DNA of 43,785 bases, taken from positions 1 through 43,785 of the forward strand of contig CAZTFX010000010.1 in NCBI GenBank assembly GCA_964613095.1, written 5' to 3'. The first letter of the stretch is position 1; each line of letters starts with the position of its first letter. This DNA is from RGIG4576 sp964613095 (GTDB lineage: Bacteria; Bacteroidota; Bacteroidia; Bacteroidales; Muribaculaceae). The position numbers were made by a program, and so were the translations under genes. The notes under the pieces were generated by a model, which worked only from the letters and a program-made list of their open reading frames with translations, searched no databases and was not told where the DNA came from. This document shows, in pieces, positions 1-9,843 of this stretch.

Positions 1-1175
1 GCGAAGTCGACGCTTGGAGTAGAAGCGATGAACCTTTTGGTCTTCAGTTCTTTATTTATAACAAACTTACGAAAGCAGAAGTGTTAACTTCAAAAATATT
101 CTACCCTACAACAACCGCTTATAAAAGTTTCACATGGAATGACACAAACCTATCTACTTACTTTTCTGGGACTATAGTAGCATTCGGACAATTGGACTCG
201 AATAATAATCGTTATGAATTATATACCTATATTGATGGAGACATGACAAAAAGTAACCACAGAATAGGAATTAAATATTATGGAAAACAAAATACAGAAA
301 TTGATTGTTGGGCAAATCCTGCACCAAATCAATTAATTAATCTTGGTAATACGGCATACACACAAGGGTCTCCCGATGGTTCTTTTAACAGCATGGGATG
401 TGCCGATAATGCCATAAACATAGGTGCATATTCTACCAAAAGAGGTTTTACATCCAATAATAATCAATATTACTATTACAAAAATGCAACTAAAGGTGAT
501 ATTGCATATTTTTCAAGCTACGGAACCGATATCAATGGAAGAACATATCCTGATGTAGTTGCACCCGGATTCACTGTTGTATCTTCCGTAAATAATTATG
601 ATACAAGTACTACCGTAACCGGTAAATCAACGCTTGCAAGTGAAATTTCAATAGAAGGAGACAGTCGTAATTATCATTGGGGAGATATGGCTGGAACTTC
701 AATGGCAACCCCTGTTGCAACAGGTAGTATTGCACTCTGGTTACAAGCTAAACCGGATCTCACTCCTACAGAAATACGTTCCATAATGAAAGAAACAGCA
801 ACTACCGATAAATTCACTCAAACCGGCAATAGTACACAATGGGGAGCAGGAAAGCTCAACACATATGACGGATTGGTGAAAATTCTGCAAAGTAACGACG
901 ATAATAGTGCAATAACCGATATATCAATACCTAATGACGCAGTTCTATTATATCAAAATCCTTCAAATGGAAATTTCTCCATTTTTGTTCAAAATGAAGA
1001 AATACTAAAAGTAACTGTCTACACATTAAGTGGTACAATGATATTCAACGAAGCATTGAACACCGATAACGGATTAGTAAATATGCCTCTTTATGACATA
1101 CTGGGAAACGGATTATACGTGATAAGAATAGAAGGAGCTCAAACTTCATTCTCAAAAAAATTGATAATCAAATAA
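1..1175 (+). CDS. Subtilisin-like (S8) serine protease with T9SS type A sorting domain, 5' end missing
   Basis: Partial gene: the frame is open from the first bases of the window, so the N-terminus, signal peptide and the Asp and probably His of the catalytic triad lie upstream. The catalytic Ser motif GTSMATPVATG is visible, with the Ser codon at 699-701, followed by the helix usual in S8 enzymes. The last ~75 residues (from about nt 940) form a T9SS type A C-terminal domain: LLYQNPSNGNFSIFV, then VTVYTLSG, and an ending GLYVIRIEG...KKLIIK. Such domains direct export through the T9SS channel and are usually cleaved, leaving the cargo on the surface or free. The gene ends 19 bases before ruvA, and the channel gene sprA follows, so a shared transcript is possible. 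A GTG at 81 is an internal codon, not the start. Substrate unknown. Confidence 0.88.
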   Translation, partial: EVDAWSRSDEPFGLQFFIYNKLTKAEVLTSKIFYPTTTAYKSFTWNDTNLSTYFSGTIVAFGQLDSNNNRYELYTYIDGDMTKSNHRIGIKYYGKQNTEIDCWANPAPNQLINLGNTAYTQGSPDGSFNSMGCADNAINIGAYSTKRGFTSNNNQYYYYKNATKGDIAYFSSYGTDINGRTYPDVVAPGFTVVSSVNNYDTSTTVTGKSTLASEISIEGDSRNYHWGDMAGTSMATPVATGSIALWLQAKPDLTPTEIRSIMKETATTDKFTQTGNSTQWGAGKLNTYDGLVKILQSNDDNSAITDISIPNDAVLLYQNPSNGNFSIFVQNEEILKVTVYTLSGTMIFNEALNTDNGLVNMPLYDILGNGLYVIRIEGAQTSFSKKLIIK

Positions 1176-1194
1176 AACATTACAATATATTTTT

Positions 1195-1776
1195 ATGATT
1201 GAATACATTAAAGGAGAAATAGCCGAAATAACCCCTACTTATACCGTTATAGATAATAACGGTATTGGATATTTTGCAAATATTTCCTTAAACACATATA
1301 CAAGTCTGCAAAATAAGAAATCTGCGACATTATATATTTATGAAGCAATAAGAGAAGACGCACATGTTCTTTACGGGTTCAATGACAGACATGAGAGGGA
1401 AATGTTTATGCTACTCATAAGCGTTTCCGGTGTAGGACCTAATTCAGCTCGAATGATATTATCATCACTATCTCCGTCTGAACTAGAAACTGCAATCTCA
1501 ACTTCCGGTGTCGCAGCCCTTAAAGCGGTAAAAGGAATAGGGGCAAAAACAGCACAACGCATAATTGTTGACCTTAAAGATAAAATAAAAGCACCATCTG
1601 ACACGTTAAATATACAGATTCCTGCCAATAATGAGATTTTTGATGAGGCTTTGGCAGCACTTGTCATGTTGGGATTCTCACAGCAGGCATCGCAAAAAGT
1701 ACTAAAAAAGCTACTTACCGATACTCAAGGGCTTAATGTAGAAGATGTTATAAAGAAGGCTCTAAAAATGATGTAA
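1195..1776 (+). CDS. ruvA: Holliday junction DNA helicase subunit RuvA
   Basis: RuvA binds four-way DNA junctions as a tetramer and loads the RuvB motor for branch migration in recombinational repair. The 193-residue length is normal. The N-terminal OB-fold begins MIEYIKGEIAEI. The two helix-hairpin-helix motifs that touch the junction are visible as SVSGVGPNSARMIL (about residues 76-90) and VKGIGAKTAQRIIVDLK (about 112-128). The C-terminal UBA-like domain III that contacts RuvB is EALAALVMLGFSQQAS. The ATG at 1195 matches the expected N-terminus. It lies between the T9SS cargo protease and sprA; the ruvA-sprA adjacency is common in Bacteroidota. ruvB and ruvC are not in the window. Confidence 0.97.
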   Translation: MIEYIKGEIAEITPTYTVIDNNGIGYFANISLNTYTSLQNKKSATLYIYEAIREDAHVLYGFNDRHEREMFMLLISVSGVGPNSARMILSSLSPSELETAISTSGVAALKAVKGIGAKTAQRIIVDLKDKIKAPSDTLNIQIPANNEIFDEALAALVMLGFSQQASQKVLKKLLTDTQGLNVEDVIKKALKMM

Positions 1777-1844
1777 GGTAAAATCTTCTTAAAATCAGAA
1801 GACAGCTTTGATAGCACGCTTAACAGAATTAGGGCTATTTTTTA

Positions 1845-4800
1845 ATGAGAAAATACATAACAAAAAAATATATTTTCATATTTACTATTGTATGCGGATT
1901 ACTTTTGTTCTCGGCATATGATTTTTTTGCATTAGCCCAATATAACAACACAAGTATTTTACCTCCGCCACAAATCCCAAGTCAAGAAACAAAAAAAGTA
2001 GCGAACAACGATAGTAGCACAACAAGATTTAAGGTAAAAAGCACTATTCCAAGCAATTACCAAGAATTATATCCTCAAGAGAATCCTGCCGATCTAAAGA
2101 ATCCATCCAATATTAAGACAGAATCGGAATATGATCCGGCAACAGGTTGTTACGTAATTCGCACCAAAATCGGAGATAATGAAATAACCACCCCATTTAT
2201 TCTCTCCGGTGAAGAATACAACAATCTCATGTTGCGTCAATCAATGCAAGAATATTACAGAAAGAAGAATAGCATGTCTAACGAACAAGAAAAAGATCCT
2301 TTCAATTTTCTTGACATGAATTTTGCTCTAGGTCCATTAGAAAAAATATTCGGTCCTGGCGGTGTTCAACTTAAAACATCAGGTTCAGTTCAAATCAACA
2401 TGGGAATGAAAAGCAATAAGACCGATAATCCTGCCCTATCTATGGGAGCAAGACGAAAGACCTATTTTGATTTTGAACAAAAAATTCAGGCTAACATAAA
2501 TGCTTCGGTGGGTAGCAAAATGAAATTCAACATGAGTTATAATACCGATGCTACATTTGATTTCGATTCCAAAAATCTCAAATTACAATATGAAGGAGAA
2601 GAAGACGAAATAATAAAGAATATAGAAGCGGGAAATGTGAGTATGACTACCGGGTCTTCACTCATAAGAGGAAGTAATTCATTGTTTGGTATAAAGACTA
2701 AAATGCAGTTTGGCAAACTCACTGCAACAGCCCTTGTTTCCCAACAAAATGCTGAAACAAAAACAGTAAGTACACGTGGAGGAGCTCAAACTACAGATTT
2801 TTCCATTAATGTTGACGACTACGATGCCAACCGTCACTTCTTCTTAGGACATTTCTTTCGCAATCATTATGACGAATTTTGTTCCAAGCTACCTCTTGTT
2901 TCTTCCGGTATCAACATTACACGTATTGAAGTGTGGATTACCAACAAACGAGGAAATTATGAACAATCTCGAAATATCATAGGATTCATGGATTTAGGAG
3001 AAAGCCAAGTATTAAGCAATAATCACTGGCTTCCAAATACAGCAATAGAAAATCCATCCAATTCATCCAACAACCTTTTAAACGAAATTTCATCACAATA
3101 TGCCAATGCACGTTACATTAGCCAGGTAACATCGGTCTTATCCCCTCTTTCGGCTTACGGTATTGAAGGTGGACAAGATTACGAAAAAGTAGAAAGTGCC
3201 CGACTGCTTTCGTCTTCGGAATATACACTGAATTCTTCATTAGGATATATTTCGTTGAAATCGGCATTGAATGCCGATGAAGTATTGGCAGTAGCCTATC
3301 AATATACTTATCGCGGACAGACCTACCAAGTGGGAGAATTTTCAGGAGATATTGCATCTACCGAACAATCTTTATTTGTCAAAATGCTTAAAGGTACAAC
3401 AATTTCTCCAAGATTGCCCATGTGGAAGCTCATGATGAAAAATGTTTATTCACTAGGAGCTTATCAAGTACAAAAAACTAATTTCAAATTAAATATAAAG
3501 TACTTGAGTGATACAACCGGAACGGAAATTACATACTTACCGGCAGGAGCTATCAATGGTACACCATTACTACAAGTAATGAATCTCGATAAAATTGACA
3601 ATAATGGTAATTCAGGTGCCGATGGTCGATATGATTTTATTGATGGTTATACAATATATCCATCTACCGGTAAAATAGTATTCCCGGTAGTAGAGCCTTT
3701 CGGTTCTCATTTAAGAAAAAAAATAGGTAATGACCAAATTGCCGATAAATATGTTTATCAGCAATTATATGATTCCACACTAACCATAGCACAACAATAT
3801 CAAGATAAAAATAAATTTATCTTAAAAGGAGAATATCAAGCCTCTTCCGGTTCACAAATACGTCTTAACGCAATGAATGTACCTCGTGGGTCGGTTGTGG
3901 TAACAGCCGGTGGCGTTACATTAACCGAAAATAGTGATTATACCGTCGATTACAGTATGGGGATTGTAACCATCACCAATCAAAGCATTATTGACGCAGG
4001 AACAAGCATAAATGTATCGCTTGAAAATCAATCCACTTTCAGTATGCAACGTAAAACTCTTTTGGGACTTGACTTGAATTACCAATTCAACAAAGATTTC
4101 AATATTGGTGGTACTATAATGCATTATGGAGAAAAATCATTAACCGAAAAAGTTGCAATAGGTAGTGAAACTGTTAATAATACCATTTGGGGATTGAACT
4201 TTAATTATAAAACAGAATTCATGTGGCTTACCAACCTTCTTAATAAGATTCCTACAGTAAATGCCACAGCCCCATCCACTCTAAGCATGAACGGAGAATT
4301 TGCTCAAATAGTTCCACATAAAGCACAAGCTGGTTCTACACAAGGAAGTTCTTATATTGATGACTTTGAGTCAACCCAATCCGGTATAGACTTACGTTCT
4401 CCATATTCATGGTTTCTATCATCAACACCTTATGACAATTCATCAAACGCACTATTTCCAGAAGCGGCATTATCCAATAATGTAGATTACGGAAAAAACC
4501 GTGCATTACTATCATGGTATTATATAGACCGTTTGTTTACTCAACGTAATTCTTCATTGTGTCCCGGATATTTAAAAAATGACTTGGCACAACAATCCAA
4601 CCCCTATGTGAGAGAAATAACATATAGCGAAATCTTCCCTAACAGAGAATTGAATTACGGTGAGTCATCTACAATTCAAACCCTAAACCTTTCATTTTAC
4701 CCCACCGAGAGAGGTCCTTATAATCTCGACGCAAGTAATATCAACAGTGAAGGTGAATTACTCAATCCGGAAAAGCGTTGGGGAGGTATTATGCGTAAAC

Positions 4801-7800
4801 TTGACAACACAAATTTCAACGCTTCCAATATCGAATATATTCAATTTTGGATGATGGATCCATTTTTGGATAGTGAAAACAACAATTTAGAAGGAGGGGA
4901 TTTATATTTCAATCTAGGCGAAATGAGTGAAGATATTCTTAAAGATGGATTGAAATCTTATGAAAACGGCTTGCCTATTGATGGTTCTACTGCTTACACC
5001 ACAGAAACCAATTGGGGACGTGTTTCTTCCAATAATTCTCTCACTTATGCTTTTGACAATACTGCTGGCTCACGTAAAAACCAAGATTTAGGGCTTAATG
5101 GATTAAGTACCGAAAACGAAAAGGCTTTCCCTACATATCAAAAATATGTGAATGATTTGAGAATGAAACTATCTCCTGACGCTATTTCAAGTATGGAAAA
5201 TGATCAATTCTCACCTTTCAACGATCCTGCCGGTGATAATTATCATTTCTATCGCGGATATGATTATGACGAACAGCAGTTATCTATTCAAGAACGATAC
5301 AAGCATTATAACGGTACCGAAGGTAACTCTCTTTCTCCAGAAGATACCGATGTTGCACTGTATCAATCAGCTCGTAGTGTTCCCGACGTAGAAGACATCA
5401 ACCAAGACAACACATTAAACGAGTATGAACGCTATTTTCAATATAAAATTTCAATTCGCCCTGAAGACCTTGTTGTAGGTAAAAATTATATCACCAATAA
5501 ACAAGTTTCACGAGTACGCACTCGTGATGGAAACAGTCCGGAGGTAACATGGTATCAATTTAAAATTCCTGTAAAAGATTTTGAAAAAGCAGTTGGTTCT
5601 ATTAGCGATTTTTCTACTATTCGCTTTATACGCATGTTTATGACAGGATTTAAAGCTACAACTCACCTACGCTTTGCCACATTGGAACTTATCAGAGGTG
5701 AATGGAGACCTTATGATTTCGATTTAAATACAACCGGTGATGTTCCGGCTCAAGGAAAAATCGATATTGACGCTGTCAACATTGAAGAACATGCAGGACG
5801 TGAACCGGTAAATTATATTCTACCTCCGGGAGTTACACGTATCATCGATTCAGGTCAATCACAAGCAACACAACTTAATGAACAATCAATGTCATTAAAA
5901 GTGACCGACCTTGAACCGGGCAAAAGTCGTGCAGTATATCGCAACACAAGTTTGGATTTACGCATTTACAACCGTTTGCAAATGTTTGTTCACAACGAAG
6001 CTCTTATTGATGATTACGTAGGCGTTAACAATGGAGATATGTCTCTATTTGTTCGTTTCGGTTCCGACGTTAAAAATAATTATTACGAATATGAAATTCC
6101 ATTGGAAGTAACACCTGCCGGAAAATATGGCGATAGAGAAGCCGTTTGGCCTGCCAATAATATGCTTGATTGCGATCTTGATATATTTCCTGCAATCAAG
6201 AAACAAAGGAATGCAGAAAAAATGCAAGAAAGCTCCGGAGTTTCTTACAACAAACGTTATTCCATTTCCGACCCTGAACGTCAAAGTAATACAATCACTG
6301 TAATTGGTAATCCTTCATTAAGCGATGTGAGGGTTATGATTATAGGTATTAAAAACAACACATCCACTACTAAAAACTGTAATGTATGGGTAAATGAATT
6401 GCGAGTGACCGATTTCAATAATGAAGGCGGTTGGGCTGCAAAAGGTAATATTAATCTCGGATTAAGTGATATTGCCGTAATAAATATAGGAGGTCACAAA
6501 GAAACTACAGGTTTTGGAGCCGTTGACCAAAGCCTGAGTGAACGCAGACTTGACGAATTAAACCAATATAATATAGCTGTTCAAGCCGATTTAGGACGTT
6601 TTTTTCCGGAAAAAATCAAACTTAGAGCACCTATCTATTATTCTGTATCAAAAGAAAAAATAACACCGAAATATAATCCATTGGACCAAGACGTAGAACT
6701 TGAAGACGCACTTGAGGCTTGTGCAACCAAGTCGCAACGCGACTCGATTGAAGCATACGCTGTCACAAATAAGACAGTAGAAAGTTTCAGTATCTCCGGC
6801 TTGAAATTTGATATTTCCGGTAAAAATCCTATGCCTTGGGATCCTGCGAATTTCACTTTTAGTTATTCATCCAATAAACAACGTAATACAGACCCGAACA
6901 ACGTATTTGAAAATACCAGTGACTATCGTGGTAGTTTCCAGTACAACTATTCCCCTTATTTCAAACCCTTAAAACCATTCAATAAGTTAAAAGGCAAGAG
7001 TAAAGGTATGAAATTCCTTCGTGATTGGGAATTTAACTGGCTACCTGCTTCGGTTGCATTCAACACAAACATGTCACGCTATTATTACGAACAACAAGAA
7101 CGCAATGAAAGCGATATTGATGTGGATTTACCTATATCGGTAAGTAAAAATTTCTTATGGGATCGACAATTTGCCATAACATGGAATTTTACCAAGTCTT
7201 TATCAATGACTTTCAATTCCAATACAACCGCCCACATTGAAGAACCGATGGGTGTTGTAAACAAAAAATTATTCCCCGATAGATATGAAAATTGGAAAGA
7301 CTCGGTTATTAACAGTATCAAGAGTTTCGGTACGCCTTATTCATACAGACAAACATTTACCGCTAGTTATAAAGCTCCTTTAAATAAAATTGGAGCAACC
7401 GATTTCATCACAGCATCGGCAACTTATAACTCTTCCTATAACTGGGATAGAGGAACGACCATTGATTCCATCTCAACAGGTAATACCATCGCAAATCAAG
7501 CTTCATTAAGTCTTGACGGACGTTTCAATTTAGAACAACTTTATAATAAATTCACCTATTTAAAAAATGTAAATAAGCGTTTTGCTTCCAATCAAAGGAA
7601 TTCTGCCGCAAGAAAGGCTAAGCCAAAGAAATTCACACGTACATTCAAGTTAAAAGAAGATACTTCTATTGTCATCAATCACAATATGAGAACAAAGAAG
7701 ATCAAAATCGTGGCAACCGACACAAAAGGTAAACCTATTGCAGTAAAATCACGTATTATAGACGCAAATAAGGTGGAAATTCTCAATCGTGGAAAAAACA

Positions 7801-9278
7801 ACCTTAAATTTACGATAACAGAAGTCATCAATGAAGAAAAATCGCTATGGAGTGAAATAGGACAACATGCAACACGATTTGCCATGATGGTACGAAATGT
7901 AAATATTCGATACAAAAATACCAAAGGTTTATCTTTACCTCAATTTGTACCGGAAATAGGCGACGCATTCGGTCAAACCAATCGCTACGATGTTATGGCT
8001 CCGGGTCTTGACTTTGCATTTGGGTTCACCGATGACAGCTATATCCAAAAAGCAAAAAATAACGGTTGGTTATTATGTGATGAAAGTCAAACATCACCCG
8101 CCATATATTCAAAAACTTCTGAATTCAATTTGGAAATAGGTTTGGAACCCGTTCGTGGATTAAAAATAACACTTACATCCAACAGAACCGACAACCGAAC
8201 CAATCAAATACAATTTATGTACAATGATATGAACACCATATATTCCGGCAGTTATACAAAAACGCACTGTGCTCTTGCCACTGCATTACGAGGCAGTTCT
8301 GCCAATGATGGTTACAATAGTGATGCATTTAATAAATTCATTGAATATATTCCTCAAATCAGAGGGCGTATCGAGCAACAATATACAGGCAAATCTTATC
8401 CATCTACAGGATTTATGCAAGGACATGCTCTTGCAGGACAGACTTTCGATCTCAATCAAGGAAGAACAAGTGAGACAAGCAGTGATGTTCTTATTCCTGC
8501 ATTTGTAGCCGCATATTCGGGAATGAATCCCAATAAAGTTACTCTTAACCCGTTTCCGGCATTATCTGAAATGTTACCAAACTGGCGCGTTACATACGAT
8601 GGATTGATTCAAATCGGTAAAATTCGTCAATATTTCAAGAGTTTTGTGTTATCTCATGCTTACCAATGTACTTACTCAGTAGGCTCATTTACCTCTTATA
8701 GCGATTGGTTATCTATTGGAGACGGCTTAGGCTTCACACGAGATCAGCTCACCCAAAACCCTATTCCATCATCTCCTTATAACATATCTTCGGTTGCAAT
8801 AACCGAGAAATTTGCACCGCTTATAGGTGTGAATGCAACAATGAACAATAATATTTCATTTAATGCCGAATATCGTGACAGTCGTACACTTACATTAAAT
8901 TCGGACGCAGGACAAGTTGTTGAAGCCAATACTAAATCGTTTGTATTTGGAGCCGGATATAAATTTGTCAATTTCAACTCTTTCTTAAAAATCAAGGGTA
9001 GTCAAAAAGGTGTAAGTAATGACCTTACTTTAAATTTGGAATGTAATTTATCTAATAACAACGCGCTTATACGTAAGATTGATACACAAATCACTCAAGC
9101 AACAAGTGGAAGTAAGACATTATCTATCAATTTTACGGCTAATTACGTTATGAGCAAACGAGTAACACTTGGTGCATATTTCGACCATCAAGTGAACACC
9201 CCGCTTGTATCATCCAGTGCATACCCAACAACCAACAGCAGTTACGGTATCTCCATCAACATGTCCCTCGCAAGATAA
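1845..9278 (+). CDS. sprA: Type IX secretion system outer-membrane translocon SprA (Sov)
   Basis: SprA is the very large beta-barrel that forms the protein-conducting pore of the T9SS in the outer membrane (known from Flavobacterium SprA and Porphyromonas Sov). The 2477-residue length is typical. Residues 1-31 look like a signal peptide: basic MRKYITKKY, then a hydrophobic stretch ending near FFALAQ. The rest is rich in alternating Tyr/Phe/Asn strands, with family-like segments such as YIDDFESTQSGIDLRSPYSW in the first half and a KGNINLGLSD...GHKETTGFG region in the middle. A Lys/Arg-rich non-barrel stretch (about residues 1915-1995, nt 7590-7830) interrupts the barrel-like sequence. It ends with a barrel-like strand (YGISINMSLAR). 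It follows ruvA by 68 bases without a clear own promoter. A bidirectional terminator lies 40 bases downstream. Known partners are PorV and the plug protein; a plug homologue is at 16247-17518. Confidence 0.96.
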   Translation: MRKYITKKYIFIFTIVCGLLLFSAYDFFALAQYNNTSILPPPQIPSQETKKVANNDSSTTRFKVKSTIPSNYQELYPQENPADLKNPSNIKTESEYDPATGCYVIRTKIGDNEITTPFILSGEEYNNLMLRQSMQEYYRKKNSMSNEQEKDPFNFLDMNFALGPLEKIFGPGGVQLKTSGSVQINMGMKSNKTDNPALSMGARRKTYFDFEQKIQANINASVGSKMKFNMSYNTDATFDFDSKNLKLQYEGEEDEIIKNIEAGNVSMTTGSSLIRGSNSLFGIKTKMQFGKLTATALVSQQNAETKTVSTRGGAQTTDFSINVDDYDANRHFFLGHFFRNHYDEFCSKLPLVSSGINITRIEVWITNKRGNYEQSRNIIGFMDLGESQVLSNNHWLPNTAIENPSNSSNNLLNEISSQYANARYISQVTSVLSPLSAYGIEGGQDYEKVESARLLSSSEYTLNSSLGYISLKSALNADEVLAVAYQYTYRGQTYQVGEFSGDIASTEQSLFVKMLKGTTISPRLPMWKLMMKNVYSLGAYQVQKTNFKLNIKYLSDTTGTEITYLPAGAINGTPLLQVMNLDKIDNNGNSGADGRYDFIDGYTIYPSTGKIVFPVVEPFGSHLRKKIGNDQIADKYVYQQLYDSTLTIAQQYQDKNKFILKGEYQASSGSQIRLNAMNVPRGSVVVTAGGVTLTENSDYTVDYSMGIVTITNQSIIDAGTSINVSLENQSTFSMQRKTLLGLDLNYQFNKDFNIGGTIMHYGEKSLTEKVAIGSETVNNTIWGLNFNYKTEFMWLTNLLNKIPTVNATAPSTLSMNGEFAQIVPHKAQAGSTQGSSYIDDFESTQSGIDLRSPYSWFLSSTPYDNSSNALFPEAALSNNVDYGKNRALLSWYYIDRLFTQRNSSLCPGYLKNDLAQQSNPYVREITYSEIFPNRELNYGESSTIQTLNLSFYPTERGPYNLDASNINSEGELLNPEKRWGGIMRKLDNTNFNASNIEYIQFWMMDPFLDSENNNLEGGDLYFNLGEMSEDILKDGLKSYENGLPIDGSTAYTTETNWGRVSSNNSLTYAFDNTAGSRKNQDLGLNGLSTENEKAFPTYQKYVNDLRMKLSPDAISSMENDQFSPFNDPAGDNYHFYRGYDYDEQQLSIQERYKHYNGTEGNSLSPEDTDVALYQSARSVPDVEDINQDNTLNEYERYFQYKISIRPEDLVVGKNYITNKQVSRVRTRDGNSPEVTWYQFKIPVKDFEKAVGSISDFSTIRFIRMFMTGFKATTHLRFATLELIRGEWRPYDFDLNTTGDVPAQGKIDIDAVNIEEHAGREPVNYILPPGVTRIIDSGQSQATQLNEQSMSLKVTDLEPGKSRAVYRNTSLDLRIYNRLQMFVHNEALIDDYVGVNNGDMSLFVRFGSDVKNNYYEYEIPLEVTPAGKYGDREAVWPANNMLDCDLDIFPAIKKQRNAEKMQESSGVSYNKRYSISDPERQSNTITVIGNPSLSDVRVMIIGIKNNTSTTKNCNVWVNELRVTDFNNEGGWAAKGNINLGLSDIAVINIGGHKETTGFGAVDQSLSERRLDELNQYNIAVQADLGRFFPEKIKLRAPIYYSVSKEKITPKYNPLDQDVELEDALEACATKSQRDSIEAYAVTNKTVESFSISGLKFDISGKNPMPWDPANFTFSYSSNKQRNTDPNNVFENTSDYRGSFQYNYSPYFKPLKPFNKLKGKSKGMKFLRDWEFNWLPASVAFNTNMSRYYYEQQERNESDIDVDLPISVSKNFLWDRQFAITWNFTKSLSMTFNSNTTAHIEEPMGVVNKKLFPDRYENWKDSVINSIKSFGTPYSYRQTFTASYKAPLNKIGATDFITASATYNSSYNWDRGTTIDSISTGNTIANQASLSLDGRFNLEQLYNKFTYLKNVNKRFASNQRNSAARKAKPKKFTRTFKLKEDTSIVINHNMRTKKIKIVATDTKGKPIAVKSRIIDANKVEILNRGKNNLKFTITEVINEEKSLWSEIGQHATRFAMMVRNVNIRYKNTKGLSLPQFVPEIGDAFGQTNRYDVMAPGLDFAFGFTDDSYIQKAKNNGWLLCDESQTSPAIYSKTSEFNLEIGLEPVRGLKITLTSNRTDNRTNQIQFMYNDMNTIYSGSYTKTHCALATALRGSSANDGYNSDAFNKFIEYIPQIRGRIEQQYTGKSYPSTGFMQGHALAGQTFDLNQGRTSETSSDVLIPAFVAAYSGMNPNKVTLNPFPALSEMLPNWRVTYDGLIQIGKIRQYFKSFVLSHAYQCTYSVGSFTSYSDWLSIGDGLGFTRDQLTQNPIPSSPYNISSVAITEKFAPLIGVNATMNNNISFNAEYRDSRTLTLNSDAGQVVEANTKSFVFGAGYKFVNFNSFLKIKGSQKGVSNDLTLNLECNLSNNNALIRKIDTQITQATSGSKTLSINFTANYVMSKRVTLGAYFDHQVNTPLVSSSAYPTTNSSYGISINMSLAR

Positions 9279-9318
9279 AATGAAATATTACGCTAATATG
9301 TAATCCTGGTTAAAAAGA

Positions 9319-9347
9319 AAGCGATATATCTTGAAGATACATCGCTT
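9319..9347. terminator. Bidirectional terminator between sprA and rpmE2
   Basis: A 13-bp stem with one imperfect pair (arms 9319-9331 and 9335-9347) closes a 3-base loop. Read on the minus strand the imperfect position is a G-U pair and the hairpin is followed by TTCTTTTTAA, so it ends rpmE2 transcripts well. On the plus strand it is followed by TAACTTTTATC, a weaker tail, and would end sprA. Confidence 0.75.
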
Positions 9348-9387
9348 AACTTTTATCTCAGAAATTCTTTAATCAAAAAGACCGCTA

Positions 9388-9648
9388 TTATTTAGTAGCT
9401 TTTTTACGATTACCGTAACGGCTCATGAACTTATCTACGCGACCAGCAGTATCGACAAGTTTTTGCTTACCTGTAAAGAATGGGTGAGAAGAACTTGTGA
9501 TTTCAAGTTTCACTAATGGATAAGTTACGCCATCGATTTCAATAGTTTCTTTAGCAGCTACTGTTGAACGAGTGATGAATGTTTCACCGTTTGACATATC
9601 TTTGAATACTACTTCACGATAGTTTGATGGATGAATGTCTTTTTTCAT
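9388..9648 (-). CDS. rpmE2: 50S ribosomal protein L31, type B
   Basis: Small large-subunit ribosomal protein of 86 residues. The start MKKDIHPSNYREVVFKDMS and the middle SSHPFFTGKQKLVDTAGRVD are diagnostic of type B L31, which is longer than type A and lacks the four zinc-binding cysteines; there is no Cys in this protein. Basic tail RYGNRKKATK. In organisms carrying both types the B form is made under zinc starvation, but many Bacteroidota carry only type B, so that regulation cannot be assumed. It has its own promoter (9721-9750) and a ~70-base leader with a small hairpin. Confidence 0.97.
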   Translation of the reverse strand: MKKDIHPSNYREVVFKDMSNGETFITRSTVAAKETIEIDGVTYPLVKLEITSSSHPFFTGKQKLVDTAGRVDKFMSRYGNRKKATK

Positions 9649-9684
9649 TTCTATGTTTCTTTTTTATTATTAATCAATTAATCA

Positions 9685-9703
9685 TCGTGCCGGTAATGCA
9701 CGA
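9685..9703 (-). promoter_or_regulatory. rpmE2: Hairpin in the rpmE2 leader, candidate cis-regulator
   Basis: Perfect 6-bp inverted repeat TCGTGC / GCACGA around a 7-base loop, inside the ~70-base untranslated leader inferred from the promoter box. It ends 36 bases before the ATG and is the most GC-rich piece of an otherwise A/T leader. L31 genes in several other phyla have structured autoregulatory leaders; a similar role here is inference only. Confidence 0.35.
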
Positions 9704-9720
9704 ATTCTCGTAATGGCGTG

Positions 9721-9750
9721 CAAATTTACGAATACTTTTTCAAATACAAA
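9721..9750 (-). promoter_or_regulatory. rpmE2: Promoter of rpmE2
   Basis: On the minus strand, TTTG (9750-9747), 18 bases, then the -7 box TAAATTTG (9728-9721) followed by CA. This fits the Bacteroidota consensus and predicts a start near 9716 and a leader of about 68 bases. Confidence 0.6.
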
Positions 9751-9843
9751 AATTTTTCACTTGTTGTTTCGATTTATATTCAAGTTTTTCCTTAAAACTT
9801 AAATTTCACCTCATAGCAATATCTATACCAAGCACATATATTT

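Noticed and set aside
81..1175. GTG at 81 as the real start of the S8 protease
   Set aside because: The frame is open to the first bases of the window and the upstream residues read as normal protease sequence; the GTG is an internal Val codon.
1371..1667. 98-codon minus-strand frame inside ruvA
   Set aside because: Lies wholly within a certain gene, has no family resemblance and no promoter; a shadow of ruvA codons.
1787..1803. TCTTCT/AGAAGA hairpin between ruvA and sprA as a terminator
   Set aside because: Six weak pairs, no T tail; sprA more likely is read from upstream.
9782..9800. AAGTTTT/AAAACTT hairpin after the DUF3109 gene as a terminator
   Set aside because: All weak pairs and no T run following on the minus strand; support too thin.
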